A stretch of 64,000 bases of DNA from Enterococcus devriesei. GTDB lineage: Bacteria; Bacillota; Bacilli; Lactobacillales; Enterococcaceae. The DNA is taken from positions 1-64,000 of the forward strand of contig NZ_JXKM01000006.1 of assembly GCF_001885905.1 (NCBI RefSeq). Reading direction: 5' to 3'. Shown here piece after piece: positions 57,934 to 64,000 of this stretch. The notes beneath the pieces were generated by a model. The model saw nothing but the letters and a program-made list of their open reading frames with translations. It did not search any database and had not been told where the DNA came from. Each line of letters starts with the position of its first letter. The first letter of the stretch is position 1. A program made the position numbers and the translations under genes.

Positions 57934-59607
57934 ATGAATGAACGGGAACAAATCTTAGCGTCAATCAAAAAAGGGATCTTGTCCTCTGAAGAAGGTCTAG
58001 ATTTATTAGAACATCTTGAAAAAAATCACGCTGCAGCGGAGCAATCAGCAGAAGCAGCGATAGAAGATACACCGTTACCAGCTGAAAAACCAGCGACAAC
58101 TTTTGAAAAAACAGAGGAAAGTAAACCAACTACGGAAGCAGAACCAGAGTTCCTTCAAGAGGAAACCGAAAACGTAGATATCGAAGTCGGATCTAAGTCA
58201 GACTCGTCAACGGTTAGTGCGCCAAAAGTAGCTGGAAAATCCGAACCGGAAATCAAACCTACGCCGCAACCAACCGATAGCGTAACCAGCTTACTCAATG
58301 AATGGGAACACATAGGTACAACTGGATCTACTACCTCAAAGGACTCAGTAACGGAAAAAATCGATGAGTTCGATCAAGCTTTGCAAGCGAAAAGCAAGCA
58401 GCTGCGAGAAAATCAGGAAGAATACCGTGAACTGAATCTGGAAGCAGAGCTAGGCATTATTTCAGCGGAAAATCAGCCACGTTATCAGCAATTAAAAGAA
58501 GAAATCGATCAGCTAGAGTCAGAGATCCAACAATTAAAGCAAGCACGTGAAACTCCGGAGACGGAGTATTATACGGCTTCAGAAGAAGCACCAAACTTTT
58601 TCGGAATCCCGGATGATTTTGATCAGCAGCGCTATTCGCCACTGGATCGACCAACGGAAGAGCCGCAAAATTTTGCGGGACGATTAGAACGATTAATGAA
58701 TAAAACCGTTCAAGCCGTTTCTGAAACAGTCAATGGGAGTGGGGCTTTTAAGGACATAGGCAAGCAAATGCCGCAGCGTAGAAACGTACATTTCAGCCAT
58801 CAATTCTTATTTGAATCGATCGATGCGACCTTGCTGGATATCAAGCTCGCCAAGGGAAAAGTCATTCTCAAAGCATGGACCGATGAAACGGTTAGTGACG
58901 TGAAAGTCGATGCTGAGGTTACGCTATTAGCTGCCGTTGAGGACGCGGACCCGCTGGAGGCTTTCTTGGAACGTAGTCAAATCGAGATTGACGATTATCA
59001 AATTCGGTTTCATGTACCGAATAAACGGGTGGAAGCGACCTTGACCTTCTATTTGCCAAGACGCCACTATCAACAGGCAAAACTTCAGCTCTTGACTAGT
59101 GATCTGCGGGTTGAGGAGTTAGCAGCCAAAGAAGTATTGATTAAGTCTACCGCGGGTACAATTAGAATTGAAGATCTCGATGCGTCGAGCTTAGAGATTC
59201 AAGGAACCAATAATCAGATCGAACTACAAGCTGGCGACATCTTAGAGTCAACAATCGAGACAGTCAATGGTACGATTATTTCCAAAGCGGCGATCATTAG
59301 TGGCGACTATGCTACGATCAATGGCGACATTAAAATTACCGCTGGAAATGAAAACTTGAAAAAAATCAAAGCCAGCGCTGTCGATGGGGATGTGAAAGTT
59401 GCGTTGCCTAAAGGGTTAGGCTTAAAAGGAACTGGAAAAACGGATCAAGGAACGATCAATTACCGCTTCGCGAATTGCGAGACGGTTCGAGAAAGAAACG
59501 AAGGAAATCAAAAAACGCTACATTTCCAACGATCAGCGGATGAAACTGCGCGAATCACCGTTTCTTCTAAGGCTGGAAATATTTTTTTAAAGGATTCTGA
59601 TAGTTAA
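57934..59607 (+). CDS. liaX: LiaX-like DUF4097 protein
   Basis: 557 residues. N-terminal short helical segment (MNEREQILASIKKGILSSEEGLDLLEHLEK, SHOCT/LiaX type), an acidic low-complexity region (about 35-135), a coiled-coil (about 160-205) and a C-terminal DUF4097 beta-helix with repeated strands (about 300-550). In Enterococcus faecalis LiaX regulates the LiaFSR envelope-stress response and sensitivity to daptomycin and antimicrobial peptides. The start at 57934 follows AAGGAGAG; a longer frame to 57781 is spurious. Followed 10 bp later by liaY. Confidence 0.9.
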   Translation: MNEREQILASIKKGILSSEEGLDLLEHLEKNHAAAEQSAEAAIEDTPLPAEKPATTFEKTEESKPTTEAEPEFLQEETENVDIEVGSKSDSSTVSAPKVAGKSEPEIKPTPQPTDSVTSLLNEWEHIGTTGSTTSKDSVTEKIDEFDQALQAKSKQLRENQEEYRELNLEAELGIISAENQPRYQQLKEEIDQLESEIQQLKQARETPETEYYTASEEAPNFFGIPDDFDQQRYSPLDRPTEEPQNFAGRLERLMNKTVQAVSETVNGSGAFKDIGKQMPQRRNVHFSHQFLFESIDATLLDIKLAKGKVILKAWTDETVSDVKVDAEVTLLAAVEDADPLEAFLERSQIEIDDYQIRFHVPNKRVEATLTFYLPRRHYQQAKLQLLTSDLRVEELAAKEVLIKSTAGTIRIEDLDASSLEIQGTNNQIELQAGDILESTIETVNGTIISKAAIISGDYATINGDIKITAGNENLKKIKASAVDGDVKVALPKGLGLKGTGKTDQGTINYRFANCETVRERNEGNQKTLHFQRSADETARITVSSKAGNIFLKDSDS

Positions 59608-59617
59608 AGGAGCTGCA

Positions 59618-59899
59618 ATGATGAGTAAAAAAATGACTAAATCACAAAATAATAAAATGTTGACCGGTACATTAGCCGGCGTTGCTGAATATTTTGGCAT
59701 CGATCCAACAATTGCTCGAGTGATCTTTGTATTTGCAACGATCGTGCTTAATGGCGGACCGATCTTGTTATATATTTTATTTATGCTGTTGATGCCAAAA
59801 GAAGCTGGACAACAGCTTGATAGACAAAGGGCTCAACGCCCTAAACGGGAGACAAAAGCGCAACGCAAACGCGCTGAAGACGATTGGAACGACTTCTAA
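59618..59899 (+). CDS. liaY: PspC-domain membrane protein LiaY
   Basis: 93 residues. The PspC core is MLTGTLAGVAEYFGIDPTIARVIFVFATIVLNGGPILLYILFMLLMP, then a basic tail ending DDWNDF. Second gene of the Lia operon, 10 bp after liaX with AAGGAG. In E. faecalis a third gene, liaZ, follows; here a terminator and an unrelated HAD gene come next, so liaZ is absent from this place. Paralogue at 53543. Confidence 0.88.
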   Translation: MMSKKMTKSQNNKMLTGTLAGVAEYFGIDPTIARVIFVFATIVLNGGPILLYILFMLLMPKEAGQQLDRQRAQRPKRETKAQRKRAEDDWNDF

Positions 59900-59927
59900 G
59901 AGCTTCACCCAAAAATTGAATCGATTG

Positions 59928-59964
59928 AAAAAGTGAATAGCCAAATCGGCTGTTCACTTTTTTT
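59928..59964 (+). terminator. Terminator of liaXY
   Basis: AAGTGAATAGCC pairs with GGCTGTTCACTT, then T residues. Confidence 0.85.
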
Positions 59965-60047
59965 GGTTTTTACCTAGCGGTGCTGTGATACAATAAGAAG
60001 GCATTAGAGACAAGTAGCAGCAGGCAAAAAATGAAAGTAGGGAAAGT

Positions 60048-60821
60048 ATGGAGAAGAAGGTATTTTTCTTTGATATTGATGGAACCTTAACAGATCGGAA
60101 GACCGGACAAGTCGTTCCAAGTGCCAAACGGGCGTTGGAGTTGCTAGAAAAAAACGGTCATTTCGTTTCCATCGCGACAGGGAGGGCTCATTATAAATGC
60201 CGCGGGTTTCTTGAGTCGCTTGGCTTAGAAAATATGGTTTGCTCCGGCGGAATGGGACTGGTTCTCCATCATCAGCTGGTAAAAAATACGCCATTGGATC
60301 GAAGGGAAGCGTTAGCGGTGATCCATCACGCTGAGCAGTTGGGAATTGGTGTATTAATTGCTTTGGATGATTCGGAAAAAGTCTATGCCGCCAATGATCT
60401 TTTTCGCGAGCAGGTTGGCCCCCGGCAAGAACCGACAGAATATGTGATTGACCCAGACTTCAAGGTAGATGAAGCCCCAGAGATTTTTAAATTTTATTTG
60501 GCGTTGTCAAAAGAACAAGACCAGTTGATCCCGGATCCGGTAAAATTTGCTAAGCTGCGTTTTGTGCCAGAATACATCATGTGCCAGCACGATAATAAAA
60601 AACAAGGGATTCTCGATGTGTTGGATTATTTAAGTTTGCCGCAAAAAGAGGTAGTCGTTTTTGGCGACGATTTGAATGACTTGGTCATGTTCGATCCTAG
60701 TTGGACGAGTATCGCGATGGGCAATGGTGCCGAGGAGCTGAAAGCGCGGGCGGATTACGTAACGGATCGTAATGTCGATGATGGTATTTATAATGCATGT
60801 GTGAAATTTGGCTGGATTTAA
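60048..60821 (+). CDS. Cof-type HAD phosphatase
   Basis: 257 residues. FFDIDGTLTDRKTG, ATGRAHYK, and FGDDLNDLVMFDPSWTSIAMGNGAEELKARADYVTD are the Cof subfamily motifs. Cytosolic sugar-phosphate phosphatase of unknown substrate. GGGAAAGT is just before the ATG. Single gene. Confidence 0.9.
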   Translation: MEKKVFFFDIDGTLTDRKTGQVVPSAKRALELLEKNGHFVSIATGRAHYKCRGFLESLGLENMVCSGGMGLVLHHQLVKNTPLDRREALAVIHHAEQLGIGVLIALDDSEKVYAANDLFREQVGPRQEPTEYVIDPDFKVDEAPEIFKFYLALSKEQDQLIPDPVKFAKLRFVPEYIMCQHDNKKQGILDVLDYLSLPQKEVVVFGDDLNDLVMFDPSWTSIAMGNGAEELKARADYVTDRNVDDGIYNACVKFGWI

Positions 60822-60955
60822 GGCCAGTTATACTATTGGAAAATCCTTCAATTTGGAAACGGGTTGAAGTTTTTTTTCGTTATCAAGTCTAGAAAAACTT
60901 TGTGATTCCAACAAGTAATGCTACGATAGAAGTAACCAATTAAAGGAGACCGCCG

Positions 60956-61321
60956 ATGATCTCATTTATTTTATTATTCAGGAGCCTCTGGCATATTCTA
61001 AAAATTTTATTCAAACAAGAAGAACAAAAGGCCGTGCTATTGGCGGTCTTATTTATTCTAGTGATTGGCACACTCTTTTATCATAATGTTGAGGGGATGG
61101 CCTATCTTGACGCGCTGTATTTTGCGGTGATGACCCTTGCGACGGTGGGGTATGGCGATTTTATTCCCCACACGGCACTGGGGAAATTATTTACCATCGT
61201 CTATGTGCTGATTGGCGTGGGAATTCTTACCGCCTTGATTGCAAATTTCAATCGAGCATTGATAGAGTATCATAAAGAAAAACGCGGAGCTGCCGCTACG
61301 AAGGTAGAAACCAAAAAATAA
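60956..61321 (+). CDS. Two-helix potassium channel
   Basis: 121 residues with the K+ selectivity filter TVGYGD (63-68) between two membrane helices (about 27-42 and 77-100) and a pore helix (LDALYFAVMTLA). No RCK or voltage-sensor domain; four copies would form the pore. It is among the shorter bacterial channels. GGAGACCGCCG precedes the ATG. Gating signal is unknown. Confidence 0.9.
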   Translation: MISFILLFRSLWHILKILFKQEEQKAVLLAVLFILVIGTLFYHNVEGMAYLDALYFAVMTLATVGYGDFIPHTALGKLFTIVYVLIGVGILTALIANFNRALIEYHKEKRGAAATKVETKK

Positions 61322-61331
61322 GATCAAATGA

Positions 61332-61368
61332 ACGGCCCAAAGAAACTAGTTGGAGTTCTTTGGGCCGT
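61332..61368. terminator. Bidirectional terminator
   Basis: ACGGCCCAAAGAA pairs perfectly with TTCTTTGGGCCGT between the converging channel and hydrolase genes. Confidence 0.8.
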
Positions 61369-61377
61369 CGCTTGTTT

Positions 61378-62364
61378 TTAGCGGATCATTGGCTCAATGA
61401 CTTGCTGGATCAGCTCGATCCGGTCTTTGGTTCCTTCCATAAATAGCGAGGCAATCGCAATTACCAGCTGCTTTTCGCGATTACAATAAATCACATTACC
61501 GCCGTCACCAAGCGCGGCGAAAATCTGCTTTTCTTGGTCAATAATCCACCACAAATAGCCGTAAGAAAGGTTCATTTCCAGCCATTTACTGTGAGGACTG
61601 GTACTTTCAGCTAACCACTCAGGAGAAACAATCTGGCTATGATCCCATTGCCCATCGTTTAAATATAATTGACCGATCGTTGCCATATCCCTAGAAGAGA
61701 GAGTCAATCCCCAACCGCCGGCATTCACGCCCTTAGCATCACAAACCCAACCGTTATAATCGATCGATTGATTGAAAGCCATCTGTTCTTCCGCTGAAGA
61801 AAAGGTGATATTTTTTTCGATGGTGATCCCAAGCGGAGTAAAAAGATTTTCTTGAGCAAATGCCAGTACAGATTGTCCCGTCGCTTTGATTAGGACCGCT
61901 GATAAAATATCCGGCCCGATTAAAGGCGTGTAATGAAACGCTCCAATCCTCCCTTGCCCGCCTAATAAATCCAGCGAAAAAGCCGCCCAGTCACTACTCA
62001 TAAAATACTGGCTGTAGATGCTTGGATCCGTCGTATCATAGTTGTAGGGCGCTGTCATGGTGATTAAATCGCGCAGTGTAATCTGCTGAATGGTCTGCTC
62101 CTTTGCTGCGACTGAGTATTCAGGAAAGAACGTTAGTACCTTTTGCTCCAAACTGTTCAAATATCCTTGATCGAAGGCGATTCCAACTAAAAGGGAAAGA
62201 ATGCTCTTGGAGACCGAATAGACATGTAGCTTGCTGGTGACGTCACAGCCATTAAAAAAGGTTTCACATACCGTTTTGCCGTTTTGTAAAATGGTGATTC
62301 CGCCGATATTTGGGTGCTCTGATTCGATTAGTTCCACCAATCGTTTTTGATTATTTTCTTCCAT
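61378..62364 (-). CDS. Beta-lactamase-fold serine hydrolase
   Basis: 328 residues, class C beta-lactamase/PBP4-like fold. Catalytic SVSK (S50 to K53) and PLIG/LLGGQG segments and NVIYCN near the end support it. No signal peptide is seen, so it probably acts in the cytosol as an esterase or peptidase rather than resisting beta-lactams. AGGAAGG upstream. Substrate unknown. Confidence 0.8.
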   Translation of the reverse strand: MEENNQKRLVELIESEHPNIGGITILQNGKTVCETFFNGCDVTSKLHVYSVSKSILSLLVGIAFDQGYLNSLEQKVLTFFPEYSVAAKEQTIQQITLRDLITMTAPYNYDTTDPSIYSQYFMSSDWAAFSLDLLGGQGRIGAFHYTPLIGPDILSAVLIKATGQSVLAFAQENLFTPLGITIEKNITFSSAEEQMAFNQSIDYNGWVCDAKGVNAGGWGLTLSSRDMATIGQLYLNDGQWDHSQIVSPEWLAESTSPHSKWLEMNLSYGYLWWIIDQEKQIFAALGDGGNVIYCNREKQLVIAIASLFMEGTKDRIELIQQVIEPMIR

Positions 62365-62490
62365 TAATAAAAACTCCTTCCTGTCTCAAACCTAGCGTAA
62401 GGCTTCCAGTAAGAGGAAGGTCAAGGAAAATTGTTTTCGGACTTGTAATAATGATTAAGGAGAGTAAACAAGCCAAAAAAGGAGGCACTT

Positions 62491-62970
62491 ATGAAGTATA
62501 CAATTAGAGAATTAGAATCAGCAGAATATCCATTACTGGAAATTTTTTTATACGAAGTGCTGTTTCAGAGAAAAGGACAGACACAGTTGCCACGAAGCAT
62601 CATCAATGAACCTGAGCTGCAAGTTTATCTCAAAAACTTTGGTGAAGGACCAGATGATTTTAGCCTTTGTGCCGAGGTCGATCAGAAAGTCATTGGCATT
62701 GTTTGGGTACGCAATATCGCTGGCTACGGAAGTGTAGACGCAGCTACGCCTGAATGTGCGATTTCTTTGTTAAAAGAGTATCGCGGATATGGAATCGGAA
62801 CCGAATTGCTACAGAAAATGCTGCAATTATTGATTGAAGGAAAAGGATATAAACAAGTGTCACTGGCTGTTTAAAAAGATAATTATGCTCTAAACATGTA
62901 TCAAAAAGTCGGTTTCCAAATTATTGACGAGAATGATGAAAAGTATCTTATGATCTATTTGTTAAAATAG
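62491..62970 (+). pseudogene. GNAT acetyltransferase interrupted by a stop codon
   Basis: The GNAT frame (SAEYPLLEIFLYEVLFQRKGQ...CAISLLKEYRGYGIGTELLQKMLQLL) runs from 62491 to a TAA at 62872-62874. Directly in frame after the stop come KDNYALNMYQKVGFQIIDENDEKYLMIYLLK, the normal GNAT end. One base change (CAA to TAA) would explain it. GGAGGCAC precedes the start. Either recent pseudogene, sequencing error or readthrough. Confidence 0.75.
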
Positions 62971-63001
62971 TTCGTTTCACTAGTAATTTATGGAGAAAAA
63001 C

Positions 63002-63043
63002 AAACGACTGATATTCGGCAAGCTCGTCGAATATCAGTCGTTT
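63002..63043 (+). terminator. Terminator after the GNAT gene
   Basis: AACGACTGATATTCG pairs perfectly with CGAATATCAGTCGTT. Confidence 0.85.
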
Positions 63044-63153
63044 TAAAATGGTTTGTGAAATTATCATGGAATACTTCTATCATAGCCTAAATGGCGCCGC
63101 TTGATCATTCAATTTTAAGGACGATACTAAAGAAAAAGAAATTTTTGACGGGA

Positions 63154-63453
63154 TCATCCGATAATCGCCTGTAGCATTACTAGCAGCAAGCTGATATAAA
63201 TAGCCAATCCCACCAGATTACGAGGATTCAATGAGATACCATACCCATAATATTTTGGAATAAATAATTTCTTTTCATGGGTAGGAACGAGCAGAAAGCC
63301 GACAATTACTGTTAGTAAGATAACAGCAAAGCCAATAATCGCAATATAATTTAGCTGTAGCTCTACTAGCAGTGTGTTTTTCAAAAGTAGTAAGAAAAGA
63401 ACAAAAAGCGCAAGAATAATAAGCGCTAATCGATTGTATTTTTTTGCCTTCAA
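63154..63453 (-). CDS. Small membrane protein with three helices
   Basis: 99 residues, hydrophobic segments at about 8-24, 31-53 and 80-97, with KKYNRLALI and VPTHEKKLFIPKYYGYG between. Function unknown, DUF-like small membrane protein. GGGCGG lies upstream of the ATG. Confidence 0.6.
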   Translation of the reverse strand: MKAKKYNRLALIILALFVLFLLLLKNTLLVELQLNYIAIIGFAVILLTVIVGFLLVPTHEKKLFIPKYYGYGISLNPRNLVGLAIYISLLLVMLQAIIG

Positions 63454-63514
63454 CCTAGTAACCGCCCTTTTTTAATTTAGTATACACCTGAAAGAAAGCT
63501 TTGAGGGAAAAAAT

Positions 63515-63549
63515 AAAACAGGGCCCGCAAGTTGCGAGCCCTGTTTTTT
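63515..63549 (-). terminator. Terminator of the DUF378 gene
   Basis: AACAGGGC(C)CGCAA pairs with TTGCG(A)GCCCTGTT, T residues on both sides. Confidence 0.8.
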
Positions 63550-63568
63550 CAAAGCAGATAGAAGGGAG

Positions 63569-63775
63569 TTACTCCGCTCTATTTGCAAAGGCTGGGATGA
63601 ATTTCAAGCAATAAAGCGCACACAACCCAACAACAATATATATAATCTTAGCCAAAATAGCTGTACTTCCACCTGCAATTGCTGCAACTAAATCATATTC
63701 AAAAAGACCGACTAATAACCAATTGATTCCACCGATAATTAATAACACTAAAGCAATTATATCTAGGTATTTCAT
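63569..63775 (-). CDS. DUF378-family membrane protein
   Basis: 68 residues: KYLDIIALVLLIIGGINWLLVGLFEYDLVAAIAGG, then a second helix with LAKIIYIVVGLCALYCL. The GGINWLLVGLF motif marks DUF378 (YuzA-like), of unknown function. The start at 63775 follows AGGAGG. Confidence 0.9.
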   Translation of the reverse strand: MKYLDIIALVLLIIGGINWLLVGLFEYDLVAAIAGGSTAILAKIIYIVVGLCALYCLKFIPAFANRAE

Positions 63776-63869
63776 GTGGTTTATCCTCCTTTCTGATTCC
63801 GTTAACAGTACCACACTTAGAGGGGGCTACCTATCTATCTGCTCATAGCGAGGTGGAATTATTTCAAAA

Positions 63870-63965
63870 TGTGGACGACAGGAATCGAACCTGCACCTCA
63901 TGTGTAAATGAAACAAACCGTCGTTTTAAGTCCCACTCGTGAGTTTAAACACCAAGTTCATCCAC
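63870..63965 (-). ncRNA. tRNA-like RNA with non-standard anticodon region
   Basis: On the minus strand a 7-bp acceptor stem (GTGGATG with CGTCCAC) and a clear T-arm (GCAGG TTCGATT CCTGT) are present, with a D-like stem CTTG/CGAG. The region where the anticodon arm should be does not pair as one: CTTAAAA lacks a flanking stem, and instead AAAC/GTTT and TCAT/ATGA form small hairpins. No encoded CCA follows. It is a tRNA relative but not a decoding tRNA that I can assign. Confidence 0.6.
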
Positions 63966-64000
63966 AAATGCAGTGTACAAGGCAAAGCTTAGAGAAAGCT

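Noticed and set aside
63870-63965. Ordinary tRNA-Leu
   Set aside because: The possible TAA-type anticodon loop lacks a paired stem, and CCA is not encoded.

Overview
The window reads as chromosomal DNA of a low-GC Gram-positive coccus of the Enterococcus group. Support comes from a liaX-liaY pair, a class I lysyl-tRNA synthetase, LevR-type control of a mannose-family PTS, strong GGAGG ribosome sites, many U-tailed hairpin terminators, an M-box Mg2+ riboswitch and two Ser/Thr-rich lipoproteins. The species cannot be fixed from the sequence alone.

Layout. 1-3.8 kb: worn defence island (type I restriction hsdR, an oppositely oriented hsdS piece cut by the window edge, an McrB-like stub, a frameshifted CPBP protease). 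3.9-9.5 kb: rhomboid protease, Asp/Glu racemase-like protein, ClC-type protein, a flavoprotein disulfide reductase behind a palindromic operator, and the tail of an ABC ATPase. 9.7-11.6 kb: small membrane protein, ArsR-type repressor, eroded DNA. 11.6-16 kb: Mg2+ acquisition locus (promoter, M-box, terminator, mgtC, acetyltransferase, structured leader, mgtA). 16.2-17.7 kb: a TnpB-family protein that has lost two of three RuvC acidic residues, followed by a structured AT-rich region with its own terminator. This looks like a TnpB-like nuclease-dead RNA-guided repressor (TldR-type) with a guide RNA, and is the most interesting part of the window. 17.7-22.8 kb: IS256-family remnant, PocR/AraC regulator divergent from an iron alcohol dehydrogenase, a quinone-reductase-like MDR enzyme, and a SHOCT protein. 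23-34.4 kb: mostly housekeeping and small membrane or lipoprotein genes (class I lysS, WYL regulator, GFA protein, proC, Doc toxin-antitoxin pair, thyA). 34.5-38.8 kb: two-component system divergent from a MacB-like ABC exporter. 38.9-45 kb: sigma-54-dependent mannose-family PTS operon with LevR-like activator. 45-50.7 kb: AraC regulator divergent from an APC transporter and a GH2 beta-galactosidase. 50.8-60 kb: DUF488, an ammonium transporter fused to a PII domain, two PspC genes, liaX, an Mga-like regulator, HAD, GNAT and SGNH enzymes. 60-64 kb: HAD, a 2-TM K+ channel, a serine hydrolase, a GNAT gene with an internal stop, small membrane proteins, and a tRNA-like RNA.

Links. An almost identical inverted repeat lies in the promoters of the ArsR gene and the MDR reductase 11 kb away, suggesting one regulon. 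Two promoters (single pspC and liaXY) share an identically spaced module and are probably both driven by LiaR. mgtC, its neighbouring acetyltransferase and the TnpB-like gene each have an ideal Shine-Dalgarno and ATG that lead into the main frame only after a -1 shift at a short A or T run within the first few codons. This is either a cluster of small indels, sequencing errors, or a real recoding or switching feature.
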